From Cryobacterium sp. CG_9.6 (GTDB taxonomy: Bacteria; Actinomycetota; Actinomycetes; Actinomycetales; Microbacteriaceae): 64,000 bases of DNA. Made by a program: the position numbers and the translations under genes. The notes under the pieces were generated by a model. The model was not told the DNA's origin. It was given only the letters and a program-made list of their open reading frames with translations, and did no database searches. The stretch lies in contig NZ_JARXUZ010000001.1 in the NCBI RefSeq assembly GCF_029893365.1, forward strand, positions 1,488,001 through 1,552,000. The letters run 5' to 3'. Shown one piece after another: positions 1 through 8,496 of this stretch (positions are counted from its first letter, which is position 1; each line of letters opens with the position of its first letter).

Positions 1-300
1 GATCTAAAAGACCGCAGAATTCTGGCCCAGGAGGGTTTCGTCTCGGTCATTGTTGTTGTGGCGGTGACGACCGGGGTCGTGCTCGTGGGCCCGGAGGTAC
101 ACGCTCGAGGTTTTGCGGAAGACGAGTCGGTCTTCGACGCGCTCAAGCCCCTCATCAGCGCGGCCCTGCGCACCGCGGCACTCAACGATGTGCGCGACCT
201 GCATGTGCTCTCCCAAATTGTGCGTCGGGTGGCGGGACGCTGGGTGCAACAGACCTTTCACCGCCAACCGATGATCGTTCCCCTCGTCATTCAGGCGTGA
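1..300 (+). CDS. rnj: Ribonuclease J, C-terminal fragment (5' end outside window)
   Basis: Reading frame 1 is open from the first base and ends at the TGA at 298-300, giving the last 99 residues of a longer protein. The fragment matches the C-terminal domain of RNase J: a short beta-strand run (GFVSVIVVV), a glycine/proline turn with GPEVHARGF, and the family-typical ending RRPMIVPLVI-like (here RQPMIVPLVIQA). RNase J is a metallo-beta-lactamase-fold endo/5'-exoribonuclease in RNA processing; its catalytic domain lies upstream of the window. In actinobacteria rnj usually sits directly before ftsK, which follows here after a three-gene efflux operon. Family assignment is by recognition; only the tail is visible. 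Confidence 0.85.
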   Translation, partial: DLKDRRILAQEGFVSVIVVVAVTTGVVLVGPEVHARGFAEDESVFDALKPLISAALRTAALNDVRDLHVLSQIVRRVAGRWVQQTFHRQPMIVPLVIQA

Positions 301-429
301 GCACTCGATAACAGCGTGGTCAAGCCGCGCAACATGCTCACCATGCACGGCGATCGATCCCACCGCGGGGTTCGGGACCGCTACACTCACCATGTCGGCC
401 AGCGCAGGCCGCCGAATCGGGGGGCTTGA

Positions 430-1473
430 GTGAAAATTGCACGCACATGGATCTTTCCACTACTACGAATCGCGCTCATTGCGTTGATTGCTGTGGCGCT
501 CGTGAAGCTGGCATTCTTCCCGGATGGCGCCGTCGCGAGTGATCCGGCTCAGCCCACCGGGCAGGTTGTTGAACCTCAGATTGCAGTCGCGCTCGGCACC
601 ATCACGAATAACGTCACACTCGACGCCACCGTGAGCGCCGACGCCGCACTTGCCGTGAAAGCCAACGCCGTGGGTACCGTCGACGAGATCTTCGTGGCCG
701 CCGGCCAGCCCGTGGTTGAGGGCGACAAGATCTATGACATTCGGGTGGAGACCCTCCGAGACCCGGTGGAGACCACGGATGCCCTGGGTCAGGTCACGAT
801 GACCCAGCCCAAACCTGTCGTGAGCTTTTCCAAGGTACTCGCGCCCGCCACGGGCGTGCTGAGTTCGCTTACTATCATTCCCGGCCAGGCCGTCTCCGTC
901 GGGGACGCTACGGGGCAGGTTGCACCGCCGAGCTTCTCGGTGACCGGCGCACTCAGCCCCGACCAGCAGTATCGCCTACAAACCAAGCCGACCGAGGCAT
1001 CCGTCACCATCACCAATGGCCCGGCACCCTTCACGTGCACCGGCCTTGTCGTGACCACACCGCTCGCCGGTGCCACGAGTGACGCGCTCGGGGGAACGGA
1101 TGCCGCGACCGGCGGCACCGGCACAACGGTGAGTTGCGCGATTCCCGCGGAGGTCGTGGTCTTCTCCGGGCTGGCGGCGAAGATCACGATTGCGGCTGGG
1201 CAGGCCGACAACGTGCTCGTGGTCCCCACAACGGCGGTCAAGGGATCGGCGGCAACCGGTTCGGTGTGGATGGCGCTTCCGGACGGCACGACGGAGGAGC
1301 GCCCGGTGACCCTCGGCATGACGGACGGAACGAGCGTTCAGCTCCTGACCGGCGTCGTTGAGGGTGACCTCGTGAACGAGTTTGTGCCGGGCGCGGTGGC
1401 TCCACCCCAGGACGGCTGTATAACCGGCCCGGGCGGCAGCGTGATCTGCAATGGCGTCGGGATGGGCGGATGA
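430..1473 (+). CDS. Efflux ABC transporter adaptor (HlyD/MacA-like) protein
   Basis: Predicted 347-residue exported protein with one N-terminal hydrophobic segment (residues about 8-28), after which it should lie outside the membrane. A biotinyl/lipoyl-like half-motif (AVGTVDEIFVAAGQPVVEGDKI) and a second one (GVLSSLTIIPGQAVSVGD) frame a long insert, as in MacA/HlyD adaptors. The C-terminal part (VLVVPTTAVKG...VWMALPDGTTEERPV) is the usual membrane-proximal beta domain. Two cysteines near the middle (FTCTG and VSCAIP) could form a disulfide, and two more lie near the end (DGCITGPGG, VICNG). GTG start at 430, and its stop overlaps the next start by 4 bases (ATGA), so it is co-translated with the ATPase and permease. 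The substrate is unknown; peptide or antibiotic export is only a guess. Confidence 0.8.
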   Translation: MKIARTWIFPLLRIALIALIAVALVKLAFFPDGAVASDPAQPTGQVVEPQIAVALGTITNNVTLDATVSADAALAVKANAVGTVDEIFVAAGQPVVEGDKIYDIRVETLRDPVETTDALGQVTMTQPKPVVSFSKVLAPATGVLSSLTIIPGQAVSVGDATGQVAPPSFSVTGALSPDQQYRLQTKPTEASVTITNGPAPFTCTGLVVTTPLAGATSDALGGTDAATGGTGTTVSCAIPAEVVVFSGLAAKITIAAGQADNVLVVPTTAVKGSAATGSVWMALPDGTTEERPVTLGMTDGTSVQLLTGVVEGDLVNEFVPGAVAPPQDGCITGPGGSVICNGVGMGG

Positions 1474-2171
1474 GTCTCCTACACCTGGCGGGAGTGACCC
1501 GCACGGTGGATGTCGTGGACGCTCCACCGCTCACGATTCTCGCAGGGGTCGACCTCGATATCGCGGACGGTGATCGGGTGTCCATCGTGGGCCGCTCCGG
1601 TTCCGGAAAAACCACGCTGCTCAACCTCCTCGGGCTGCTCGACAACCCCACGACCGGCGTTATGACGTTCGATGACCGCAAGGTGGCGTCCTTCTCATCG
1701 GGGGAACGCGACCGGGTACGCGGACAGCACGTGGGATTCATCTTTCAACAGTTCAACCTCTTGCAGGGGCGCACAGCTCTGGAGAACGTCATGACGCCGT
1801 TGCTCTACGCCGAGGGGAAACAGTTCTGGCAACGGTCCCGCATCGCCGCCGAAATGCTTGACCGGGTGGGCCTCGGCGACCGCCTGTCGAGCATGCCCGA
1901 CCGGCTCTCCGGGGGCGAACAGCAGCGGGTTGCGATCGCTCGGTCCCTCGTGCGCGGCCCTCGCCTCATTTTGGCAGATGAGCCGACGGGTGCCCTCGAT
2001 CTGGAAACCGGCGCAGCCGTGATGGATCTCATCGATGAGGTCGCGCTCGCCTCGGGCGCTGCGCTCGTGACGATCACACACGATCCGGCGATTGCAGCAC
2101 GTGCCACCAGGCATCTGCGGCTGGACCACGGGACGCTCGTGTCCGCGCCTATTGTGGCGGCAACGGTATGA
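1470..2171 (+). CDS. ABC transporter ATP-binding protein (MacB/LolD type)
   Basis: A 233-residue single nucleotide-binding domain. Walker A is GRSGSGKTT (about residues 41-49), the Q-loop lies in FIFQQFNLL, the signature is [15 protein letters not shown] and Walker B with the D-loop is LILADEPTGALD, followed by the switch histidine in TITHDP. The [12 protein letters not shown] plus DEPTGALD combination is typical of the MacB/LolD family that works with FtsX-like permeases. It overlaps both neighbours by four bases (ATGA), so the three genes form a tightly coupled operon that energises the adaptor/permease pair. Confidence 0.93.
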   Translation: MSLLHLAGVTRTVDVVDAPPLTILAGVDLDIADGDRVSIVGRSGSGKTTLLNLLGLLDNPTTGVMTFDDRKVASFSSGERDRVRGQHVGFIFQQFNLLQGRTALENVMTPLLYAEGKQFWQRSRIAAEMLDRVGLGDRLSSMPDRLSGGEQQRVAIARSLVRGPRLILADEPTGALDLETGAAVMDLIDEVALASGAALVTITHDPAIAARATRHLRLDHGTLVSAPIVAATV

Positions 2172-3403
2172 GTCGACTCGCCACCAACGTCGTCGGGTCC
2201 TTCGTGGAGGCGTGGCAGGAACTGCGCATCCATAGGACTCGGGTCATGCTGTCCCTCATCGGAGTCGCTGTAGCGGTTTGCGCCATCACCACCGTGGTGG
2301 GTCTCGGCGCTCTCGCGCAGCAGGCACAGGTGGAGCAGAGCGAGCGTTCGTCAGGCCGACCAGCCAGTCTGAGTGTGTACGTGTCGACGGCTGACGGGAC
2401 GCCACTACCGGCCGCACTCATGCAGGAGGCGTGGCAGAGTGCGATCGAACGTTACGACGTGACCTATGCCAGTCGGGTGCTCACGACGAGCCAGACCGTG
2501 CAATTCGCCGACGGCGCGGCCATGGTGATGGCCACCGGTGTCGATCAGCCGTACGGCACCATGCACCGGCTGAAGATCTCGTCCGGAACGTGGTTCGCGC
2601 CTGACGATGCCCTGCGGCTTGCACCGGCGATCCTCGTGAACTCCGTGTTCTACGATCGCATCGGAGCGCCCGATCTCGCCACGCACCCCACGGCGACTCT
2701 CGTGGGCGCCCAGAACACGACCGCGATCATCATCGGCGTCTATCCCTCAAACGTGTGGGAGACCGAGCCAACGATGTTCATGCTTGCAGACGCCTTGGCC
2801 GCCAGCACTCCCGTCACAACGGTTGATCCCGGCATGTATGGGAGCCCGCAGACCCAGTATGAAATGTGGGTTCCGCCGGCGGTCGCTGCAGACCTCTCAA
2901 TCGCTCTGGAGCGTGACATCCAGGGAGCTCTCGGCGACGGTGCGACCGCCAGCGTGAACCGTCAGGACTACGCAAGCTTCGACGGCGACCCCTACCTGCC
3001 GCTCAAACTCATGGTCGGGGGAGTGGCCGGTCTCGTTCTGCTGCTCGGCGCCCTGGGACTCGTGAACATTGCTCTGGTTACGCTGAAGCAGCGCATTCGG
3101 GAGATCGGTATTCGGCGAAGCTTCGGGGCCACGGCCGGACGAGTGTTCTTCGCCGTGATGATGGAGAGCGTCGTCGCCACGGTCGTTGCCGGTGGTATCG
3201 GGGTCATTGCGGCCGTACTGATCGTCAAAAATCCGCTCGTGGAGGGCTTTATCGGCCAAGGCCAGGTCACGGACTTCCCACCGTTCCCCGTGGAGGCCGC
3301 TATCCTCGGCTTGATCTGCTCCACGGTTGTTGGCGCGCTCGCTGGCCTCGTACCCGCGCTCGTGGCCGTGCGCGTGAAGGTGATCGATGCCATCCGCTAC
3401 TAG
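2168..3403 (+). CDS. FtsX-like (MacB-type) ABC transporter permease
   Basis: A 411-residue membrane protein with MacB topology: one TM segment near residues 20-45 (TRVMLSLIGVAVAVCAITTV), a large extracytoplasmic domain (about 50-280), then three TM segments near the C terminus starting at LKLMVGGVAGLVLLLGALGLVNIALV. The cytoplasmic loop RIREIGIRRSFGATAGRVF is the hallmark FtsX coupling loop that contacts the ATPase. It is the last gene of the efflux operon, followed by about 87 bases before ftsK. These systems act as mechanotransmitters moving periplasmic or envelope substrates; no substrate can be read from the sequence. Confidence 0.9.
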   Translation: MSRLATNVVGSFVEAWQELRIHRTRVMLSLIGVAVAVCAITTVVGLGALAQQAQVEQSERSSGRPASLSVYVSTADGTPLPAALMQEAWQSAIERYDVTYASRVLTTSQTVQFADGAAMVMATGVDQPYGTMHRLKISSGTWFAPDDALRLAPAILVNSVFYDRIGAPDLATHPTATLVGAQNTTAIIIGVYPSNVWETEPTMFMLADALAASTPVTTVDPGMYGSPQTQYEMWVPPAVAADLSIALERDIQGALGDGATASVNRQDYASFDGDPYLPLKLMVGGVAGLVLLLGALGLVNIALVTLKQRIREIGIRRSFGATAGRVFFAVMMESVVATVVAGGIGVIAAVLIVKNPLVEGFIGQGQVTDFPPFPVEAAILGLICSTVVGALAGLVPALVAVRVKVIDAIRY

Positions 3404-3478
3404 CCGGTAGGCAAGGGAAGCAAAGCACACCGCGGCGCGTGGTGGGCGTGGGATCACCGGGATCGGACGGCGCGGCGG

Positions 3479-3484
3479 TACCGT
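3479..3484 (+). promoter_or_regulatory. Candidate -10 box for leaderless ftsK transcript
   Basis: TACCGT fits TANNNT and ends exactly six bases before the ATG at 3491, the spacing expected when transcription starts at the start codon. No Shine-Dalgarno-like sequence lies in the six bases between. Inferred from spacing only. Confidence 0.5.
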
Positions 3485-3490
3485 TGTCCC

Positions 3491-6346
3491 ATGGCAACGA
3501 GCACGAAATCGACCGGTCGAACTCCGAGCGCCCCGGGGCGGGGCACTCCGGCACGCAAGCCTGCCGCAAAAACAGTTACAGCCAAGACCGTGAGATTCAC
3601 GGAAACCGAGGTGAAGCCGAGCGTTGGCACCCGCATCTGGACCGGTCTTGCCCATGTCACCGGCGGCGCCGCTCGAGCCCTGGGCCCGGAAAAGCTCTCC
3701 AAGGATGAGCGTCGCGACGGCCTCCCCTTCTTTCTCGTTCTCCTGGCCATTGCCGGTGCAGTGGTGGAGTGGTTCCTCATCAACAACGTTGTTGCGCAGA
3801 ACCTCGACGCCTGGACCTTCGGCGGACTCTTTGGTCGTGTTGCCTTCGCCCTCCCGGTCATCATGCTGATCTTCGCGGTCTGGCTCTTTCGCAAACCCAG
3901 CTCGGTGCACGACAATGGCCGCATCGGAATCGGCCTGACACTTCTTCTTGTCTCCGTTTCCGGCCTCTGCCACATCTTCGGCGGTCAGCCCGAACCCAGC
4001 GAGGGGATGAACGTGCTCGCCCTGTCCGGCGGGGTCATCGGCTGGATGGTGGCTGCGCCACTGATCCTGCTCACGACGTCGGTTGGCGCCTCGATCGTGG
4101 TGATTCTGCTGCTGATCCTGAGCCTGTTCATCATTACCAAGACACCGCCAAACCGTCTCCCGGCACGCTCACGCGAGCTGTACGCCTGGCTGTTTGGTGC
4201 CGTTCTGCCCGATGACGACGAGCGTGCGGCTGCCAAGAGTGCCAAGAATGACAAAACCGGCGCGGTCGAAAAGACCGTGCAGGTGGAACTCGATGGCGTC
4301 GATGGCGACGCCGCCGCCCTGCCATGGTGGCGGCGCAACACCAGCCAGCGTGAGGAAGATCCCGACTTCAGCAGCGCGCTGCATTCGGAGAAGACATCAC
4401 CAAACGAAGACCATGCCGCTGACCCGCTTGGCGTTCTCCTCGGAGGAGACGCGTCGCGTGGTGGCTTTGACACTCCGCTCGAGAGCACAGCGGATGCCGT
4501 CGAACCCTCCGATCACTACGGCACCGAGGTACTCGAAGACCTTCGACGCGCTGAGCTTGCCGTGAAGCGATTCACCGGGGAGATCGATCTGTCGAAGGGA
4601 ACATCGACGGGGCTGCAGTCCGATGACCCGGCGGGCCTCACCGAGGTGATCCCCGCGTTCACATCCCCACGCGTCGACGACGAGTCCGCCGAGCAGGAGG
4701 GGTTACGGCCGAGCGCCCCGGAGTCGAACGTTCCCTACGTCGTGCCCGCGGCATCCACTTTGACCGCCGGCCCGCCCGCTAAGGCACGCTCGGCCGCCAA
4801 CGACGTGATCGTGAAGTCGATCACCGAGGTGCTGCGTCAGTTCGGTGTCGATGCCCAGGTGACCGGGTTCTCACGTGGCCCCACGGTCACCCAGTACGAA
4901 ATCGAACTGGGCCCGGGTGTCAAGGTGGAGCGGGTTACGGCGCTGAGCAAGAACCTCTCCTACGCAGTGGCGTCCAACGAGGTGCGCATCCTGTCACCGA
5001 TCCCCGGCAAGAGCGCCATCGGTATCGAGATTCCGAACACCGACCGGGAGATTGTGACGCTCGGCGACGTGCTGCGCTCAACCGTGGCCACCAACAGCAC
5101 GCATCCCATGACCATCGGCGTCGGTAAAGACGTGGGTGGTGGCTTCGTGCTGGCCAACCTCGCCAAAATGCCTCACCTTCTGGTGGCCGGGTCAACCGGC
5201 TCGGGTAAGTCAAGCTTTGTGAACTCCATGATCACCAGCCTGCTCATGCGGTCCAAGCCGAGTGACGTGCGCATGGTGCTCATCGACCCCAAGCGCGTGG
5301 AACTCGCCGCCTATGCCGGCGTACCGCACCTGATCACACCCATCATCACGAATCCCAAGAAAGCAGCCGAAGCGCTGCAGTGGGTCGTGAAAGAAATGGA
5401 CATGCGCTACGACGACCTCGCCAGTTTCGGGTTTCGGCACATTGACGACTTCAACAAGGCCGTCGTGGGCGGCGAGATCGTGCTGCCGGCCGGGAGCGAG
5501 CGCAAGCTCAAGCCGTACCCCTACCTACTGGTGGTGGTCGATGAGCTGGCCGACCTCATGATGGTGGCCCCGCGCGACGTTGAAGACTCGATCGTGCGCA
5601 TCACCCAGCTGGCCCGCGCCTCCGGAATCCACCTCGTGCTGGCTACCCAGCGCCCCAGCGTGGACGTGGTGACGGGTCTGATCAAGGCCAACGTTCCCTC
5701 GCGCCTCGCATTCGCTGTGACCAGCGTCACCGATTCCCGCGTTATTCTCGACCAGCCGGGAGCTGACAAGCTCATTGGTCAGGGTGACGCGCTCTTCCTC
5801 CCCATGGGGGCTTCCAAGGCTATTCGCGTGCAGGGGGCCTGGGTCACCGAAGACGAGATCGAGAAGGTCGTGAAGCACGTCACCAACCAGGCCCGGCCCG
5901 ACTACCGGCCCGACGTGTCGATGGTGCAGCCGCGCAAGGAGATTGACTCCGACATCGGCGATGACCTGGAGGTGCTGCTCGCGGCCGCCGAGCTCGTGGT
6001 CTCCACCCAGTTCGGGTCGACATCCATGCTGCAGCGCAAGCTGCGAGTGGGGTTCGCCAAGGCGGGGCGCCTCATGGACCTGCTCGAATCACGGGAGATC
6101 GTGGGCCCGTCGGAGGGGTCCAAGGCCCGCGACGTGCTTGTTTCAGCGGAGCAACTGCCGAGTGTTCTCGCGAGGCTCCGCGGCTCGGATGCCGAGCACC
6201 ACGCGGCTCAGTCCGCCAAACCCAACAATGAACTCCCCGACCCGCGCTACGCTGACGACCCGGTGAGCAAGATGTCGCAGGGGTATCCTGAGGTCGACGG
6301 CAGCTCCGACGACGAGGATGCCTGGAATCTGACGGACAGGGACTGA
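3491..6346 (+). CDS. ftsK: DNA translocase FtsK/SpoIIIE
   Basis: A 951-residue septal DNA pump that clears and resolves chromosome termini at division. N-terminal membrane region: four hydrophobic stretches between about residues 75 and 215 (for example [18 protein letters not shown]). A charged, low-complexity linker follows to about residue 430. The motor has Walker [10 protein letters not shown] near residue 568, Walker [14 protein letters not shown] near 680, and the conserved [17 protein letters not shown] segment. The C-terminal winged-helix gamma domain ([24 protein letters not shown]) reads KOPS-type orienting sequences. ATG start at 3491 sits six bases after a TACCGT box. The length is normal for actinobacterial FtsK. 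Confidence 0.97.
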   Translation: MATSTKSTGRTPSAPGRGTPARKPAAKTVTAKTVRFTETEVKPSVGTRIWTGLAHVTGGAARALGPEKLSKDERRDGLPFFLVLLAIAGAVVEWFLINNVVAQNLDAWTFGGLFGRVAFALPVIMLIFAVWLFRKPSSVHDNGRIGIGLTLLLVSVSGLCHIFGGQPEPSEGMNVLALSGGVIGWMVAAPLILLTTSVGASIVVILLLILSLFIITKTPPNRLPARSRELYAWLFGAVLPDDDERAAAKSAKNDKTGAVEKTVQVELDGVDGDAAALPWWRRNTSQREEDPDFSSALHSEKTSPNEDHAADPLGVLLGGDASRGGFDTPLESTADAVEPSDHYGTEVLEDLRRAELAVKRFTGEIDLSKGTSTGLQSDDPAGLTEVIPAFTSPRVDDESAEQEGLRPSAPESNVPYVVPAASTLTAGPPAKARSAANDVIVKSITEVLRQFGVDAQVTGFSRGPTVTQYEIELGPGVKVERVTALSKNLSYAVASNEVRILSPIPGKSAIGIEIPNTDREIVTLGDVLRSTVATNSTHPMTIGVGKDVGGGFVLANLAKMPHLLVAGSTGSGKSSFVNSMITSLLMRSKPSDVRMVLIDPKRVELAAYAGVPHLITPIITNPKKAAEALQWVVKEMDMRYDDLASFGFRHIDDFNKAVVGGEIVLPAGSERKLKPYPYLLVVVDELADLMMVAPRDVEDSIVRITQLARASGIHLVLATQRPSVDVVTGLIKANVPSRLAFAVTSVTDSRVILDQPGADKLIGQGDALFLPMGASKAIRVQGAWVTEDEIEKVVKHVTNQARPDYRPDVSMVQPRKEIDSDIGDDLEVLLAAAELVVSTQFGSTSMLQRKLRVGFAKAGRLMDLLESREIVGPSEGSKARDVLVSAEQLPSVLARLRGSDAEHHAAQSAKPNNELPDPRYADDPVSKMSQGYPEVDGSSDDEDAWNLTDRD

Positions 6347-6350
6347 ACGC

Positions 6351-6953
6351 ATGGTGACATCGAACGATCCGCCCCACCCGCCCAGTAACTGGAACGTGCC
6401 GAACGCCATCACCATCGTGCGTATTCTGCTCGCACCGGTTTTCCTCTGGATGTTGCTGACCGATGACGGAGCCGACGGAGCTTTGCGCTGGGCGGCTGCG
6501 CTGCTCTTCATTCTTGCGATTGCAACCGACGGCATCGACGGCATGATTGCACGTAAGCACAACCTCGTCACCGATCTCGGCAAACTGCTCGACCCCATTG
6601 CCGACAAGATTCTTACCGGCGGTGCCCTCGTGGGCCTGTCGATTATCGGTGAGCTGCCCTGGTGGGTCACGATCATCATTCTGGTGCGGGAGATCGGCAT
6701 CACCGTGTTCCGCTTTGTGATGCTGCGTGACCGCGTCATCCCGGCCTCTCCGAGCGGCAAGCTCAAGACCATCGCTCAGTCCGTGGCCCTCTCCCTGGCG
6801 CTGTTGCCGCTCTGGCTGCTGTTTGGTGACGAGGTCATGCACTGGGTCAACACCGTGGCCATGTCGATTGCCGTGGCACTCACGGTCTACTCCGGCCTTG
6901 AATACCTGCTCGCCGCGCGCCGCCACGGGTCCAGCACGCCGGCCCATGAGTGA
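6351..6953 (+). CDS. pgsA: CDP-diacylglycerol--glycerol-3-phosphate 3-phosphatidyltransferase
   Basis: A 200-residue integral membrane enzyme that makes phosphatidylglycerolphosphate, the precursor of phosphatidylglycerol and cardiolipin. The CDP-alcohol phosphotransferase signature D-G-x2-A-R-x8-G-x3-D-x3-D is complete, running from DGIDGMIARK through LGKLLDPIADK at about residues 63-85. Several TM helices surround it (NAITIVRILLAPVFLWML, LRWAAALLFILAIATDG and others). It starts 4 bases after the ftsK stop and overlaps cinA by 8 bases, so the three are probably co-transcribed. Confidence 0.93.
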   Translation: MVTSNDPPHPPSNWNVPNAITIVRILLAPVFLWMLLTDDGADGALRWAAALLFILAIATDGIDGMIARKHNLVTDLGKLLDPIADKILTGGALVGLSIIGELPWWVTIIILVREIGITVFRFVMLRDRVIPASPSGKLKTIAQSVALSLALLPLWLLFGDEVMHWVNTVAMSIAVALTVYSGLEYLLAARRHGSSTPAHE

Positions 6954-7452
6954 GCAGATGGATGTGGCAGCGGAGCTGATTGCGGAGCTCATCGCCGCGC
7001 ACCTCAGCATTGCCGTTGCGGAGTCCCTGACCGGCGGACTGCTCGTGGCCGAACTCGTGAGGGTGCCCGGGGCATCCGCTGTGGTCAATGGTGGGATCGT
7101 GGCGTACAACACCGAGCTGAAGCACACACTCCTGGGCGTGGATACGAGCGTGCTCAACGTGCACGGCCCCGTTCATCCCGACGTGGCCAAGCTCATGGCG
7201 ATCGGTGCGCGAACCGCGCTGGCCGTCAACGGAGAACGGGCGGCGATCGGAGTGTCAACGACGGGCGTAGCGGGGCCGGGCCCGCAGGGGGGACATGCAG
7301 AAGGCACCGTTTTCATCGGGCTGTCCAAGGGCACCGGGTCATGGGCTCTTCCCCTGCATTTGACAGGAAGTCGCGACGAAATTCGGGCCGAAACGGTGGC
7401 CCGCGCCGTTGAAGCTGTGCGTGACCTGTTAGCTCGGGAGACCTTGGAATAG
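6946..7452 (+). CDS. cinA: CinA C-terminal domain protein (nicotinamide-nucleotide amidase family)
   Basis: A 168-residue protein consisting only of the CinA C-terminal domain, without the N-terminal MoCF-like domain of full-length CinA. Family motifs are AVAESLTGGLLVAEL near the N terminus, GGIVAYNTELKHTLLGV, and GVAGPGPQGGHAEGTVFIG. PncC-type members deamidate NMN in pyridine-nucleotide recycling; that activity is likely but not shown. The ATG at 6946 lies inside the pgsA end (ATGAGTGA overlap). The pgsA-cinA-clgR order is common in actinobacteria. A longer frame reading into pgsA exists but lacks homologous character. Confidence 0.9.
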   Translation: MSEQMDVAAELIAELIAAHLSIAVAESLTGGLLVAELVRVPGASAVVNGGIVAYNTELKHTLLGVDTSVLNVHGPVHPDVAKLMAIGARTALAVNGERAAIGVSTTGVAGPGPQGGHAEGTVFIGLSKGTGSWALPLHLTGSRDEIRAETVARAVEAVRDLLARETLE

Positions 7453-7521
7453 ATGATGTTACGTATGGGTTACATCGAGCATATTAACAAGAAAAGATCA
7501 GTCACTCTCTGTAGTCTCAAG

Positions 7522-7549
7522 TTGTCGGAATCGCTAAGCGGCGTAAAAT
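7522..7549 (+). promoter_or_regulatory. Candidate clgR promoter with palindrome in the spacer
   Basis: TTGTCG (7522-7527) and TAAAAT (7544-7549) are separated by 16 bases, a good primary-sigma-factor promoter. The spacer holds the near-palindrome CGCTAAGCG (7532-7540). ClgR proteins are known autoregulators that bind GC-rich palindromic sites, so this could be the self-operator. It predicts a leader of about 55 bases with a strong AAGGAGGAGG ribosome site. Confidence 0.5.
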
Positions 7550-7610
7550 ATCTGATGACGCAGTACCCAGTTCTAACCCAGAGGTTGACAGGCATAAGGA
7601 GGAGGTTCCG

Positions 7611-7919
7611 ATGATTCTTGTACGTCAGGAAATCGGCGATGTGCTCAGGGACTTCCGCCTGCAAAAAGGTAGAACCCTTCGGCAGGTCGCAAGTAAAGCA
7701 AGTGTCGCCCTCGGCTATCTCAGCGAGGTAGAGCGTGGACAGAAAGAGGCATCTTCCGAGATCCTCGCCTCTGTTGCAGACGCTCTTGACACCCCTATTT
7801 CAGTCATCATGCGTGAGGTCGGCGACCGTCTCGCCGTCATCGAGGGGATCGATGCGTTCCCCGACACCGTACCCGACGACTTTGGGGCCGCCTACGACCC
7901 CGGGTTCCTGGTTCGCTAG
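7611..7919 (+). CDS. clgR: ClgR-like XRE-family transcriptional regulator
   Basis: A 102-residue protein with one Cro/CI-type helix-turn-helix (about residues 5-60; VLRDFRLQKGRTLRQVASKASVALGYLSEVERGQKEAS), the classic ClgR N-terminal signature. ClgR activates Clp protease genes and, in mycobacteria, SOS-independent DNA-damage promoters. A strong Shine-Dalgarno (AAGGAGGAGG, from about 7596) precedes the ATG. A perfect intrinsic terminator follows, so it is a monocistronic unit. In mycobacteria pspA follows clgR; here no pspA is present and DUF3046-recA comes next. The short C-terminal tail (DDFGAAYDPGFLVR) is typical of unstable ClgR proteins that are themselves Clp substrates, which is an inference here. 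Confidence 0.9.
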   Translation: MILVRQEIGDVLRDFRLQKGRTLRQVASKASVALGYLSEVERGQKEASSEILASVADALDTPISVIMREVGDRLAVIEGIDAFPDTVPDDFGAAYDPGFLVR

Positions 7920-7945
7920 TCACCTTTCTAACCCCCTATTGATCT

Positions 7946-7981
7946 ATGCAGTGCGTACAGAACTTCGCGCACTGCATTTTT
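7946..7981 (+). terminator. Intrinsic terminator after clgR
   Basis: Perfect 10-bp stem ATGCAGTGCG (7946-7955) / CGCACTGCAT (7968-7977) followed directly by a T run to 7981. It lies between clgR and the DUF3046 gene, whose ribosome site AAGGAGT follows at about 7994-8000. Confidence 0.85.
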
Positions 7982-8005
7982 CCTGCCCGCAGTAAGGAGT
8001 GACCT

Positions 8006-8230
8006 GTGCGCCTCAGCGAATTCCGCCGTGCCGTGGCCGACGAGTTTGGTGACGCCTACGGGCGCGTGCTCACCGGAGACCTGGTTCTCGGAGCGTTGGA
8101 CGCTCGAACCGCTGATGCCGCTCTGGAATCGGGAATCCCGGCGCGTGACGTGTGGCTGGCGCTGTGCGCCGAAACCGACGTCCCCGCCGAACGGCGCCAT
8201 GGTGCCGGCCTGCCCGCAGCGCGCCACTGA
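8006..8230 (+). CDS. DUF3046 family protein
   Basis: A 74-residue protein that begins MRLSEFRRAVADEFGDAYGRVLTGDLVLGALDARTADAAL-like (GTG start); this is the DUF3046 family, found next to recA in many actinobacteria and of unknown function. The GTG at 8006 is supported by AAGGAGT ending five bases upstream. The conserved core ends around the aromatic ARDVWLALCAE segment, followed by a short basic tail. It precedes recA by 266 bases that contain the recA promoter region. Confidence 0.85.
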   Translation: MRLSEFRRAVADEFGDAYGRVLTGDLVLGALDARTADAALESGIPARDVWLALCAETDVPAERRHGAGLPAARH

Positions 8231-8360
8231 TCCTCGTCGGTTTTCGACACGCCGGTATCTGAATCCCGGTAATCATAGAAGATCTGTTCGGTCGTTGATA
8301 GACTCCTTCACAGCGCGAACAGTGTCACGTTGTCCACCATCCGCCGTCCGGACGAACCAG

Positions 8361-8382
8361 TGTCGGAGGGTCGGCGTACAGT
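8361..8382 (+). promoter_or_regulatory. Candidate RecA-ND-type (ClgR-dependent) recA promoter
   Basis: TGTCGGAG (8361-8368), then eight bases, then TACAGT (8377-8382). This matches the mycobacterial RecA-independent damage promoter tTGTCRgtg-N8-TAnnnT at nearly every fixed position (gag instead of gtg). In mycobacteria this motif is recognised with ClgR, and a clgR-like gene lies 0.5 kb upstream. An incomplete LexA-like half site, CGAACCAGTGT, overlaps its left end at 8353-8363. Confidence 0.5.
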
Positions 8383-8496
8383 CGCTCACGTCCGCACTAC
8401 GTAGCAATTGCCTTGTCGATAGCGAGCACCGGGGTCTTCCCGATTCTTGCCCCGACAGCCTATAGGCGCCGAAACGCACGACCAATGGAGACCATC

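Noticed and set aside
8353..8366. LexA box upstream of recA
   Set aside because: CGAACCAGTGTCGG keeps the left half but the right half deviates from TGTTCG; too weak to call as a feature.
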